From the NCBI RefSeq assembly GCF_019511605.1, contig NZ_JAEUAV010000001.1:558001-622000 (forward strand): DNA of 64,000 bases. Direction: 5' to 3'. This DNA comes from Paraburkholderia phenoliruptrix. GTDB taxonomy: Bacteria; Pseudomonadota; Gammaproteobacteria; Burkholderiales; Burkholderiaceae. This document shows, piece by piece, positions 26,813-35,633 of the stretch. The stretch's first letter is position 1. Each line of letters begins with the position of its first letter. The notes below the pieces were generated by a model that saw only the letters and a list, made by a program, of their open reading frames with translations, ran no database searches and had not been told where the DNA came from. A program made the translations under genes and the position numbers.

Positions 26813-26979
26813 CGCAAGCCGTGGTGGGCCGTGTTCTGCGCGGTTTGGCTGAAACTGCGCGGTGTCAGAACGGCAGGCCCGATCGGCACAGCTTGAGCGA
26901 GAGCAATGCGTTTCGCGGCTGCCACCGTCGGCGCGATTGGCGGGAGTGAAGCGTATTCTGAATCGCATGATGCTGCTCA

Positions 26980-28092
26980 TCAGGACCAGTGAGCGGGCAC
27001 ATACAGATTGCCGACCCAATGCCCCGGCACCCACACCGCCGGACGCGGCGCTGGCGCGACGTAGACCCGGCGCGGCGCCACGTAGACCACGGGCGGCGGC
27101 GCATACACCACGCGCGGCGCCACATAAGCAACCGGCTTCGGCGCCACGACAACAGTCGGCGCGGGCAACGGAGGCGGTACATAAACCACCGGCTTTGGCG
27201 CCACCACGACCGGCGGGGGCGGCGGAGGAACATACGCCACCGGCGGCGTGACCACAACGGCAGGTGCCGGCGGCGGGGGCGGCACATAAGCAACCGGTTT
27301 CGGCGCCACCACGACCGGCGGCGGCACATACACCGCGGGCTTCGGTGCCACGACGACAGTCGTGCTGCCCGTTGCAACCACGCCAGTACTCACCACTGTT
27401 CCGCTCGACGTCACGGTATTGCCGTGCGTGCCGGTCACGCTGCTCGACGTGGTCACTACTCCAGGCGCTACGCGCGTCGCGCTACCCGAGTGCGCGACGG
27501 TCCCGCCATCGGCGCCCGTCACCGTGCCGGAGCGCGAGCACGTACCACCGGCGCAATTCGTCGACGCCGAATGATCGATCATGTTGCCGTTAGCGCCCGT
27601 CACCGATCCGGACGACGAGTACTGTCCCGGACCCGTCTTCGTCACTTCTCCGGATGTGCTGGCGGTCTTGCCGTCCGGTCCTGTGAGCGTGCCGGTGTGC
27701 GAGCAGGTGCCGCCCGCGCAACTGGTGTCGCCCGCGTGCTGCACCGAATTTCCGTAGCGGCCGGTCCCCGTGCCCGAGTTCGAGAACTGGCCGGGCGCAT
27801 TGCGCGTGAGCGTGCCGGTGTTCGTCGCGAGGCCGCCGTACGGACCGACGACGCCTCTTGCATGTGAACAGCTGCCGCCGCCACACGAACCGACGTGGCC
27901 TTCGCTGTAGACGCCGCGCGACGTATAAGCCGTGCCGTGCTGCGACCACGCGAATGCGGACGCGCTGCCGAAGGCCAGCATCGCGGCACCCGCGCCGAGC
28001 ACGAGCTTGCGCAACGCGCGCTGCGCGCGCAACGAGGTGGCGGCCGGGGAATGGGCACCGGTGGCCGGGACTGCGAACGATGGAGTTTTCAC
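26980..28092 (-). CDS. Exported Gly/Ser/Thr- and Pro-rich repeat protein with WxxGxW-like tail
   Basis: A 370-residue secreted or surface protein. The GTG at 28092 is chosen because AAAGGACA lies just upstream. A signal peptide (LRKLVLGAGAAMLAFGSASA) ends near AFA48. Residues 60-230 hold three copies of a 55-residue unit, each with a C-x4-C loop (Cys70/75, 125/130, 180/185) followed by G/T/S-rich sequence of the TGxxG type. Residues about 246-350 are VVVAPKPVVYVPPPP-like proline repeats. The tail VWVPGHWVGNLYVPAHW matches the WxxGxW repeat type found in periplasmic Burkholderiales proteins. Disulfide-bonded loops and an extended Pro spacer suggest a cell-envelope structural role (inference). 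Confidence 0.8.
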   Translation of the reverse strand: MKTPSFAVPATGAHSPAATSLRAQRALRKLVLGAGAAMLAFGSASAFAWSQHGTAYTSRGVYSEGHVGSCGGGSCSHARGVVGPYGGLATNTGTLTRNAPGQFSNSGTGTGRYGNSVQHAGDTSCAGGTCSHTGTLTGPDGKTASTSGEVTKTGPGQYSSSGSVTGANGNMIDHSASTNCAGGTCSRSGTVTGADGGTVAHSGSATRVAPGVVTTSSSVTGTHGNTVTSSGTVVSTGVVATGSTTVVVAPKPAVYVPPPVVVAPKPVAYVPPPPPAPAVVVTPPVAYVPPPPPPVVVAPKPVVYVPPPLPAPTVVVAPKPVAYVAPRVVYAPPPVVYVAPRRVYVAPAPRPAVWVPGHWVGNLYVPAHWS

Positions 28093-28593
28093 GGTATGTC
28101 CTTTCGATTCGGGCCACCTGGTGCGACTGCTGCTGCGCTGCGTGGCGATGAACCGACTATAGGAGGACGCTCCGTAACAATCATCAGCGAAGATATGTCG
28201 CGCTGTTTCACCGCGAGAGAAGCTTGCTGGACAAGGCATCGCGGGCCTCCGTGAGGCGCCGTGACATCAATCGACATAATCTGATGCGCGGGGCGCGCGG
28301 AGTGTGCATCGCTGCGCGAGCAAAGCGCCCGGCACCACAGCTACGGAAAAACAGCGTCGGAATTCTGTTGACAAGGTCTGCGGCAAAACGGCACACTCGA
28401 TTCATGTTGACGCACACCTCCATCGCCGTAGCGATTAATCACCCGAAGCGAGCCTTGATCGGCTGGCCTATGGGAGCATGTGCGCGTTAGCAGTCTGAGT
28501 CTGTAAAACAAGACCCCCAAGGCCCCGCCGGTAACGGAAGGGGCCTTTCGTTTTGTGGGCGCCTCCGTCAGCCGGCTCATACCGGAGAGCATG
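28093..28593. other. 500-base intergenic region, divergent promoters expected
   Basis: Lies between the divergent repeat protein and DUF2917 genes. It contains an isolated TTGACA (28368-28373) without a convincing -10 box and a strong terminator at 28519-28551 on the plus strand that belongs to no annotated gene. No supported coding frame was found. Confidence 0.6.
28519..28555 (+). terminator. Intrinsic terminator with no upstream gene
   Basis: AAGGCCCC (28519-28526) pairs with GGGGCCTT (28540-28547), enclosing a smaller CCG/CGG pair, and is followed by TCGTTTTG. Since the nearest plus-strand gene starts downstream at 28594 and the gene upstream is on the minus strand, it must end a leader or a small RNA transcribed from about 28400-28500. 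Confidence 0.7.
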
Positions 28594-28971
28594 ATGGATC
28601 AGGCAAGCACGCAGTGCATGGACGACGACGCACCTCGTTTTGCGTCCCAGCAAAACGAGCGTCTACCGAAGGTGGTGGTGCATTTCCCAGTCGCGCCCGG
28701 CACGACGCTGACCTGGCGCGTGGAGGCGCACAGCACATTGGCGGTGAACGGTGCGCGTCTTTGGCTCACGCGCGTCTGCTCGCCTTACGACTACTGGCTC
28801 GTGCCGGGTCAGACGATCAACCTGCAGCGCGGCGAGCGCATCTGGTTGAGCACGGACGGCGAGCGCACCGCGCATGTCTCGCTGACTTATCTGTTGCCCG
28901 CGCGAGGCTTTTTCAGGCGTTGCTTGAGCCGGCTCGCGTCTCTGAGCTTGGGACCACCGGCGCCGCGTTAA
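28594..28971 (+). CDS. DUF2917 family protein
   Basis: A 125-residue protein of the DUF2917 family, a small cupin-like domain found mainly in Betaproteobacteria. Typical pieces are TTLTWRVEAHSTLAVNGARLWLTR and DYWLVPGQTINLQRGERIWLSTDG, an alternating beta-strand pattern. GGAG at 28584-28587 gives proper spacing to the ATG at 28594 rather than the adjacent ATG at 28591. Preceded by a terminator in its leader, so expression may depend on read-through. Function not known. Confidence 0.8.
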   Translation: MDQASTQCMDDDAPRFASQQNERLPKVVVHFPVAPGTTLTWRVEAHSTLAVNGARLWLTRVCSPYDYWLVPGQTINLQRGERIWLSTDGERTAHVSLTYLLPARGFFRRCLSRLASLSLGPPAPR

Positions 28972-29090
28972 GCGTTGTCAATCGCAAGGGCATGTAACGG
29001 GTTTCTCGTCGCATGCCGTGCGAAACTCATGAACGAAATCCACGGCGCGGCGGCAAGCAAGGCGATCGCGCCGTGGACCTGAACGGTGCG

Positions 29091-29687
29091 CTACTGAACG
29101 GCGCCTTGCGCCGCCGCTTGCGGTGTGATCTGCACAGCCGCGGCGGAAACGAATACCGCGTGGATCGTGTCGCCAACCTTCACACCGCTGAGGTCGACTT
29201 GCGGACCTGCTTCGAGCGTCTGCGTCTGGTACGCGCCGCGCAGCGTGACGAGGCGCCGCTTGCGGTCGATTTTCTGCACGGTGGCCAGCACTTCGATCTG
29301 GCGCGCCGATTCAAAACCGCCGGAGGCCGGCGTGTATGTCTGCGTATCGACCCGCTCGCGAACGCCCTTGCTCTTGCCGGTGACACGCTCGGCCTTCACG
29401 AGCAGTGCATTCTTGTAAAGCGCATCGACACGGTCGCCCACTTTGAGCTGATCGAAGCCGGCAACTTGCTGGCCGACAAGCACGATCACCACGTTGCCGC
29501 CCTCGCCTTTGAGCGTCAGCGCGCGGGTTCCTGGATCGATGCCCACAATCGTCGCCTTCATGTGTATCGGCTCGACTGCGCCGACAACGCCTTGCGCGGC
29601 GCTTGCCAGCGAATCTTGCGCCCATGCGGGCTGGGCCGTGGCGAGCATAGCTGCCACGCATGCTGCTCCAATCGTCGCTGCCTTCAT
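29091..29687 (-). CDS. Exported protein of unknown function with two OB-like repeats
   Basis: A 198-residue protein with a clear signal peptide (MKAATIGAACVAAMLATAQP, cleavage after AWA). The mature part has two similar halves, each with an opening strand like MKATIVGIDPGTRALTLKGEGG and a V-G-D-x-I/V turn (LKVGDRVDALY, VKVGDTIHAVF). This is the pattern of small periplasmic DUF5666/OB-fold-like proteins. Function unknown. It is transcribed away from the thiolase terminator. The 281 bases between 29688 and 29968 hold only that terminator and its own promoter region. Confidence 0.75.
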   Translation of the reverse strand: MKAATIGAACVAAMLATAQPAWAQDSLASAAQGVVGAVEPIHMKATIVGIDPGTRALTLKGEGGNVVIVLVGQQVAGFDQLKVGDRVDALYKNALLVKAERVTGKSKGVRERVDTQTYTPASGGFESARQIEVLATVQKIDRKRRLVTLRGAYQTQTLEAGPQVDLSGVKVGDTIHAVFVSAAAVQITPQAAAQGAVQ

Positions 29688-29877
29688 TTACGCTCTCCTT
29701 GATGAGTCGCCGTGTATGACTGCAGATTCGCATCACACCGAACCCGCACTTATTGAGGACGCTTGAATAAAGGTAAGGCGCTTAATTCTACATCTCTGGT
29801 CACGCGTGCCAATCCCGCGGATCGTCGCATGCAAACTGAATATCCCTACCTCTTAGGACCAGGCAGCGCACAAAAAC

Positions 29878-29910
29878 AAACAGCCTCTTCGCTTTCGCGA
29901 AGAGGCTGTT
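29878..29910 (-). terminator. Intrinsic terminator downstream of the thiolase gene
   Basis: A perfect 12-bp stem (29881-29892 with 29897-29908) and a 4-base loop. On the minus strand the stem is followed by TTTGTTTTTG, so it ends transcription of the PcaF-type gene whose stop is at 29969. Confidence 0.88.
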
Positions 29911-29968
29911 GCCGTTCTATTACATGGCGCCCTATGCAGATGCATCCAACCGCATCTGCGCGGCACCG

Positions 29969-31171
29969 TCAAACGCGTTCGATGGCGATCGCGATGCCCT
30001 GTCCCACGCCAATGCACATCGTGCACAGCGCAAAGCGCCCTTGCGTGCGCTGCAATTGATACATCGCCGTGGTCACGAGCCGCGCACCGCTCATGCCGAG
30101 CGGATGGCCCAGCGCAATTGCGCCGCCGTTCGGGTTGACGCGTGCGTCGTCGTCGGCCACGCCGAGCGTGCGCAGCACCGCAATGCCTTGCGAGGCGAAC
30201 GCCTCGTTCAGCTCGATCACGTCGAACTGATCGATGTTCATGTTCAGGCGCGCCAGCAGCTTTTGCGTGGCCGGCGCCGGACCCATGCCCATCACGCGCG
30301 GCGCGACACCCGCGGTTGCAATGCCCAGCACGCGGGCGCGCGGCGTGAGGCCGAAGCGCTTCGCGGTCTCTTCGTTGGCGAGCAGGAGCGCCGCCGCGCC
30401 GTCGTTGACGCCCGACGCATTACCCGCCGTCACCGTGCCGTCCGGGCGCACCACGCCCTTGAGTTTGGCGAGCGCCTCAAGGCTCGTTTCGCGCGGATGC
30501 TCGTCTTGCGACACGGTAATCGGATCGCCCTTCTTCTGCGCGATCGTCACTCCGACAATTTCCTGCGCGAGCGTGCCGTCCTTCTGCGCGCGGGCCGCTT
30601 TCTGCTGGCTGCGCAGCGCGAATGCGTCCTGATCGGCACGGCTGATCTTGTAGTCGGTGGCGACGTTCTCGCCGGTCTCGGGCATCGAGTCGACGCCGTA
30701 CATCTGCTTCATCAACGGATTGACGAAGCGCCAGCCAATGGTCGTGTCGTAAATGTCGGCCTGGCGCGAGAAGGCGCTCGCTGCCTTGCCCATTACGAAC
30801 GGCGCGCGGCTCATGCTTTCCACGCCGCCCGCCACCATCAACGCGGCCTCGCCCGACTTGATCGCGCGCGCGGCGATGCCGACCGCGTCCATGCCCGAGC
30901 CGCACAGACGGTTTACCGTCGAGCCCGGCACGCCTTGCGGCAAGCCGGCCAGCAGCAGCGACATGCGCGCGACGTTGCGGTTGTCTTCGCCGGCCTGGTT
31001 CGCACAGCCGTAGATCACGTCGTCGACGGCGTTCCAGTCGACGTTCTGGTTGCGCTCCACCAGCGCCTTGAGCGGCACCGCGCCCAGATCGTCGGCACGA
31101 ACCGACGACAGCGAGCCCGCGTAGCGGCCAATGGGGGTGCGAATCGCGTCGCACAGGAATGCTTCGGTCAT
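29969..31171 (-). CDS. pcaF: 3-oxoadipyl-CoA thiolase (PcaF type)
   Basis: A 400-residue thiolase. The N-terminus [20 protein letters not shown] and [16 protein letters not shown] are characteristic of beta-ketoadipyl-CoA thiolases. The acyl-carrying Cys lies in [12 protein letters not shown], the catalytic His in [16 protein letters not shown] and the second Cys in [10 protein letters not shown]. It would cleave 3-oxoadipyl-CoA to succinyl-CoA and acetyl-CoA at the end of the protocatechuate or phenylacetate routes. No pcaIJ or other pca/paa gene is next to it, so a general acetyl-CoA acyltransferase role is possible. It has its own 395-base upstream region and a strong terminator. Confidence 0.88.
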   Translation of the reverse strand: MTEAFLCDAIRTPIGRYAGSLSSVRADDLGAVPLKALVERNQNVDWNAVDDVIYGCANQAGEDNRNVARMSLLLAGLPQGVPGSTVNRLCGSGMDAVGIAARAIKSGEAALMVAGGVESMSRAPFVMGKAASAFSRQADIYDTTIGWRFVNPLMKQMYGVDSMPETGENVATDYKISRADQDAFALRSQQKAARAQKDGTLAQEIVGVTIAQKKGDPITVSQDEHPRETSLEALAKLKGVVRPDGTVTAGNASGVNDGAAALLLANEETAKRFGLTPRARVLGIATAGVAPRVMGMGPAPATQKLLARLNMNIDQFDVIELNEAFASQGIAVLRTLGVADDDARVNPNGGAIALGHPLGMSGARLVTTAMYQLQRTQGRFALCTMCIGVGQGIAIAIERV

Positions 31172-31346
31172 GTGTGTCTCCAGTGATGTGCTGCGTGCGC
31201 CGCGTCGTCTACATGGGATGCGCGCGTCACGCGCCGCTTCGGACGGATAAGGCGGGCAACGGCCGGACGGGCTCGACGAGGGGTGGCCTCATACGGTTTC
31301 AGCTTAGCGCAAGACAATCAGCAATGCGTTTGCGCCGCCGGACGAT

Positions 31347-31365
31347 TTGTTCTCCATACGAACAA
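31347..31365. promoter_or_regulatory. Inverted repeat upstream of pcaF (IclR-type operator candidate)
   Basis: TTGTTC and GAACAA arms with a 7-base spacer lie about 175 bases upstream of the thiolase start. Next to it is another GTTCGATATACGAC-like sequence (minus strand, about 31370-31383). IclR-family regulators of the PcaR type bind repeats of similar character. The rest of the 395-base gap (31172-31566) shows nothing more. Confidence 0.35.
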
Positions 31366-31566
31366 TAGGTCGTATATCGAACATCAAGACTCGATAATAG
31401 GCGTGTGGCGGAAACGTTGTCAAGCGTGCGCTTGTCCAGAGCAGGCAGCAGGCAGCGTCAGGAAAGACGCGCGAGATGCGGGCAGTGCCGCAATGCGCCG
31501 GACGAAAGAAGCGCTCGCGCCGTGCGCCTTGTCCACCAAGGCCGCGGCGCGAGGCTGGGGGAAGTC

Positions 31567-32547
31567 TCAAGGCGTCTGAATGCCTTCGTCGGCGATATAG
31601 CCGCGAATTACGTCGGCGAAATTGCGGTCGCCGCGCAGGCCGAGCTGTTCGGCACGAGAAGTGTCCCAGCGGCCGGGCCAACTGCCGACAATCTTTGTCA
31701 CGCGCTCGTCCGGCTGCCAGACAATGCGTTTAGCGACTTCGTCGCCCGCCACTTCGCGCAGCGCCGCGACCATTTCGTCGACGCTCACGGAAATGCCCGG
31801 CAGGTTCAGCACCCGCTGGTTGCCGAGCGCCGCGGCGTCCAGTTCGAGCCCCGCGATCAGACACTCAATTGCTTGACGCGGCGACAGCAGCCACAGGCGC
31901 GTCGCGCCGTCGACAGGGCACACGGCCTCTTCGCCGTTCAGCGGCTCGCGGATAATGCCGCTCGCAAACGAAGACGCCGCCGCGTTGGGCCGGCCCGGCC
32001 TCACGCTGATGGTGGGCAGGCGCAGCACGCGCCCGTCGACAAAGCCGCGCCGCGAGTAGTCGTTGAGCAGCAATTCGGCAATCGCCTTTTGCGCGCCATA
32101 CGACGACTGCGGATTGAGCGCCGTATCGTTCTGCACGACCTCGGGCAGGTTGCCACCGTACACCGCGACTGAACTGGTGAACACAACGCGCGGCCGGTGT
32201 CCGCGATGGCGGCATACATCCAGTAACAGCCGCGATGCGTCCAGATTGATGCGCATGCCTAGATCGAAGTCCGCTTCGGCCTGCCCGCTGACAATCGCGG
32301 CCAGATGAAAAATGGCTGCCGTATCGCTGTCGATCACGCGCTCGAGCACGCTGCGCTCCGCGATATCGCCCACTTCGGTCCGCACGCGGCTGTCGCCGAA
32401 ATCGTGCGCCTCAACGACGTCGAGCAGCACCAGTTGCGTGAGTGCTTGCGGCATGCCTTGCGCGTCTTTCAGCGAGCCGCGCGCGAGCAGTTCGCGTGCG
32501 AGACGCTGGCCAAGGAATCCCGCGCCGCCGGTAATCAGTACTTTCAT
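31567..32547 (-). CDS. denD: D-erythronate dehydrogenase (DenD), NAD-dependent epimerase/dehydratase family
   Basis: A 326-residue extended short-chain dehydrogenase. The N-terminal NAD-binding motif is GGAGFLGQRLARELL; TSSVAVYGG and the catalytic SYGAQK (Tyr, Lys) follow. RLPTISVRPGRPNAAASSFASGIIREPLNGE is typical of the DenD group, which oxidises D-erythronate at C2. It is the last gene of a 4C acid-sugar operon, 34 bases after otnI. The substrate call rests on its context with otnI, otnC and otnK; other denD-like proteins in other contexts have different substrates. Confidence 0.88.
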   Translation of the reverse strand: MKVLITGGAGFLGQRLARELLARGSLKDAQGMPQALTQLVLLDVVEAHDFGDSRVRTEVGDIAERSVLERVIDSDTAAIFHLAAIVSGQAEADFDLGMRINLDASRLLLDVCRHRGHRPRVVFTSSVAVYGGNLPEVVQNDTALNPQSSYGAQKAIAELLLNDYSRRGFVDGRVLRLPTISVRPGRPNAAASSFASGIIREPLNGEEAVCPVDGATRLWLLSPRQAIECLIAGLELDAAALGNQRVLNLPGISVSVDEMVAALREVAGDEVAKRIVWQPDERVTKIVGSWPGRWDTSRAEQLGLRGDRNFADVIRGYIADEGIQTP

Positions 32548-32581
32548 GATTCGATTGTGCCCTCGTGTTGGTCGTTTGCTG

Positions 32582-33367
32582 TCAGGCTGCGTTCAGATAG
32601 GGCTTGAGCCAGCCGAGCCCCGCCGAAGTCGCGGCGCGCGGCCGGTATTCGCAGCCGATGTAACCGTCGTAGCCGAGCGAGTCGATCACCTCGAACAGAT
32701 ATGGATAGTTGATCTCGCCGGTGTCGGGCTCGTGCCGCTCCGGCACGCCGGCAATCTGAATGTGGCCGATGCCCGCGTAATCGCGCCTGAGTTTCATCGC
32801 CAGATCGCCCTCGACGATCTGGCAGTGGTAACAGTCGAACTGCACCTTCAGATTCGGCGCGCCGACCTCCGCGCAAATGGCCTGCGCCTCGTCCTGCCGG
32901 TTGAGAAAAAAGCCCGGCATGTCGCGTGTATTGATAGGCTCGATCACGATCGTCATGCCCTCGGCTTGCGCAGCTTGCGCCGCATGCGCAAGGTTGCGCA
33001 GATAAACCTCGCGATGCCGCTCGCGGGACTGGTCCGCAGCAATCAGACCCGCCATGACGTGCAGTTTGCGGTTGCCGATCACTCGCGCGTAGTCGAGCGC
33101 CGTGTCGATGCTGCGGCGAAACTCGTCTTCGCGCCCTGGCAGCGTTGCAATGCCGCGCTCGCCGCTTGCCCAGTCGCCCGGCGGCGCGTTAAAGAGTGCC
33201 TGCGTGAGGCCGTTTGCATCGAGCCGTGCCTTGATTTCTTCGGCACGAAAATCGTACGGAAACAGGAACTCGACTGCTTTGAAGCCGTCTTTCGCGGCGG
33301 CGGCAAAGCGGTCCAGGAACGCGTGTTCGTTGTACATCATCGAGAGATTCGCGGCGAAGCGAGGCAT
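32582..33367 (-). CDS. otnI: 2-oxo-tetronate isomerase (OtnI), hydroxypyruvate isomerase family
   Basis: A 261-residue TIM-barrel protein that starts [21 protein letters not shown], the hallmark of the Hyi/OtnI family. Metal-binding residues lie in [31 protein letters not shown] and [19 protein letters not shown]. It would convert 2-oxo-tetronate to 3-oxo-tetronate in D-erythronate or threonate breakdown. AAAGGAG eight bases upstream fixes the ATG at 33367; the open frame runs further without support. It sits between the MFS and denD genes of the operon. Confidence 0.9.
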   Translation of the reverse strand: MPRFAANLSMMYNEHAFLDRFAAAAKDGFKAVEFLFPYDFRAEEIKARLDANGLTQALFNAPPGDWASGERGIATLPGREDEFRRSIDTALDYARVIGNRKLHVMAGLIAADQSRERHREVYLRNLAHAAQAAQAEGMTIVIEPINTRDMPGFFLNRQDEAQAICAEVGAPNLKVQFDCYHCQIVEGDLAMKLRRDYAGIGHIQIAGVPERHEPDTGEINYPYLFEVIDSLGYDGYIGCEYRPRAATSAGLGWLKPYLNAA

Positions 33368-33447
33368 GGCGGCAACTCCTTTAAAGCGAGGTTCGGTGCG
33401 CGGCACGCAAAGCCATGACCGCCATGCGTGCGCCGCGCACCATGTGA

Positions 33448-34782
33448 TTAACGATTGACCAGTTTCGCGGGCGTGAGCCATGTGGCGAACGCGCCGATCA
33501 CCAGCATGCCGGCCAGCACGTACATGCCGGTTTGCGTGCTGTGCGTGAGGTCCTTCAGATAACCGATCATATAAGGGCTTGCGAAACCCGCCAGATTGCC
33601 GATCGAGTTGATGATCGCAATGCCGGCTGCGGCAGTCGCGCCCGACATGAACGCCGTCGGCAGCGACCAGAAAAGCGGCGCGCAGGTCAGCACGCCGGCT
33701 GCGGCTAGCGAGAGAAACGCAATGGACACGATCGTGTTGCTCGCAAACGATGCCGCCACCGTGAAGCCCACCGCGCCGAACAGCGCCGGCACGATCAGAT
33801 GCCAGCGGCGTTCGCGATGCTTGTCCGCGCTATGACCGAGCACGTTCATCACGACGATCGCGCAGACAAACGGAATCGCACTCAGCAAGCCGATGTTAAA
33901 TGCGCCGCTCACGCCTGTCGATTTGATGAGCGTCGGCATCCAGAACGTGAGCCCGTATTGGCCGGTCACGAACGCGAAGTAGATCAGCGACATCCACCAC
34001 GTGCGCGGATCGCCGAACACCGCGCGCAGCGAATGCGCGTCGGCCTTTTCCTTCGGCTGCGAGGCGGCGATTTCGTCGCAGAGCAAGCGCTTTTCAGGGT
34101 CGCTCAGCCATTTCGCGCTGGCAATGCCGTTGTCGAGATACAGGATCGTCGCAATGCCGATAGCGACCGCCGGCACGGCCTCGATGAGGAACATCCACTG
34201 CCAGCCCGCGAGACCCGAGTTGTTGTGGAACGCCTGCATGATCCAGCCCGAGAGCGGATTGCCGAAAATGCCCGACACCGGAATCGCCGACATGAACACC
34301 GCAATGATCTTCGCGCGCCGATGCGACGGAAACCAGTAAGTCAGATACAGGATCACGCCCGGATAAAAACCGGCTTCGGCAAGCCCGAGCAGAAAGCGCA
34401 AGATATAGAACTGTGCCGGCGTCTTGACGAAGACGAACAGCGCCGACATCACGCCCCACGTAATCATGATCCGCGCAATCCAGATACGCGCGCCGATCTT
34501 GTGCATCAGAATATTGCTTGGCAGTTCGAACAGAAAATAGCCGATGAAGAACACGCCCGCGCCCAAACCGAACACCGTCTCGCTGAACGCGAGATCTTGT
34601 GACATCTGCAGCTTGGCGAAGCCCACGTTCACGCGATCCAGATAAGCGACCACGTAGCACAGCATCAGGAACGGGACGATGCGCCAAAACACTTTCCTGT
34701 AGGTACGCTCGACTTGCGCGGCGCCGGGTTGCCCCGTGGCCGCCGCAATCGGCTGGGCCGATACGGCCTGATACGAACTCAT
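33448..34782 (-). CDS. MFS transporter, anion:cation symporter family (acid-sugar uptake)
   Basis: A 444-residue, 12-segment MFS permease of the ACS family (tartrate, galactonate and phthalate type). Signatures are [38 protein letters not shown] and [27 protein letters not shown] lies six bases before the ATG at 34782; the frame extends much further upstream only because of high GC. Placed between otnC and otnI, it is the likely importer of erythronate/threonate for this operon (inference from context). Confidence 0.92.
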   Translation of the reverse strand: MSSYQAVSAQPIAAATGQPGAAQVERTYRKVFWRIVPFLMLCYVVAYLDRVNVGFAKLQMSQDLAFSETVFGLGAGVFFIGYFLFELPSNILMHKIGARIWIARIMITWGVMSALFVFVKTPAQFYILRFLLGLAEAGFYPGVILYLTYWFPSHRRAKIIAVFMSAIPVSGIFGNPLSGWIMQAFHNNSGLAGWQWMFLIEAVPAVAIGIATILYLDNGIASAKWLSDPEKRLLCDEIAASQPKEKADAHSLRAVFGDPRTWWMSLIYFAFVTGQYGLTFWMPTLIKSTGVSGAFNIGLLSAIPFVCAIVVMNVLGHSADKHRERRWHLIVPALFGAVGFTVAASFASNTIVSIAFLSLAAAGVLTCAPLFWSLPTAFMSGATAAAGIAIINSIGNLAGFASPYMIGYLKDLTHSTQTGMYVLAGMLVIGAFATWLTPAKLVNR

Positions 34783-34946
34783 GCAATGTCTCCTTGATTG
34801 GAAGGGTGATGCGTCGCCTGCGGCGATCTGGGTTTGTGTGGCTCGGACGTGGCGGGTTGAGGCCGGTTGACGCAGGTTAAGGCCGCTTTTGCTCCGTCGT
34901 GATCCGTCGTGCCTGGTCGCGACAGGGGGCAACAACCAGCGGGCAA

Positions 34947-35633
34947 CTACCAGCGGGCGCCGAACACATCGCGTAACTCGGCAAGTGCGGCTTCGTCTAG
35001 CGGTGCGGGCCGCGGGTTCGTCATGAGCCACAAACGCGCGGTCTCCTCCAGCTCTTCGAGCGCATACGAGGCCTGCGCAACCGAGCGTTCCCACACCACC
35101 GGCCCGAGGCGTTCGAGCAGCACGGCGCGCACGCTGTCGGCCAAAGCCTCGATTTGCGCGGCGACCTGCGGATCGCCCGGCCGCCTGTAACGAATCAGCG
35201 GCACGTGGCCCACTTTCATCACGTAATAGGGCGTAACGGGCGGCAGTACGTCGTGCTCGCTCCAGACGCCCGCGAGCGTCAGCGCAACCAGATGGGTCGA
35301 ATGCGTGTGCACGATGCCGCGCGCTTCTGCGTTGCGGGCATAGATGCCGCGATGCAATGCCAGCGTTTTCGACGGCTTGCCGCCCGACACCGCATTGCCC
35401 GATAAAGCCACCTTCGCGATATCGGCGGGATCGAGCCGGCCGAGACAGGCGTCGGTTGGCGTGATGAGCCAGCCGTCGTCCAGCCGTGCGCTGATATTGC
35501 CCGCGCTGCCCACCGTATAGCCGCGCTCGTAAAGACTCGCGCCGCTCACGCAAATCTCCTCGCGCACGCGCGCTTCCTGCGTCGCGTGAATGGCGGGCGT
35601 GCCTGCCTTTGCGCTCTCCATTGAGTTGCTCAT
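34947..35633 (-). CDS. otnC: 3-oxo-tetronate 4-phosphate decarboxylase (OtnC), class II aldolase family
   Basis: A 228-residue class II aldolase/adducin protein. GNISARLDDGWLITPTDACLG is the phosphate-binding region; GIVHTHSTHLVALTLAG supplies two zinc ligands, and a further His is expected in the third conserved block (KVGHVPLIRY region). OtnC releases CO2 from 3-oxo-tetronate 4-phosphate, giving dihydroxyacetone phosphate. Its ATG overlaps the otnK stop by four bases (ATGA), so the two are coupled. The 164-base gap before the MFS gene contains only short imperfect repeats near the otnC stop. Confidence 0.92.
   Translation of the reverse strand: MSNSMESAKAGTPAIHATQEARVREEICVSGASLYERGYTVGSAGNISARLDDGWLITPTDACLGRLDPADIAKVALSGNAVSGGKPSKTLALHRGIYARNAEARGIVHTHSTHLVALTLAGVWSEHDVLPPVTPYYVMKVGHVPLIRYRRPGDPQVAAQIEALADSVRAVLLERLGPVVWERSVAQASYALEELEETARLWLMTNPRPAPLDEAALAELRDVFGARW

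Noticed and set aside
28368..28396. TTGACA as a promoter for the orphan terminator transcript
   Set aside because: No acceptable -10 hexamer at 16-18 bases; kept only as a note.
28093..28593. Search for coding sequence in the long gap
   Set aside because: Open frames here lack ribosome-binding sites and have non-coding composition.
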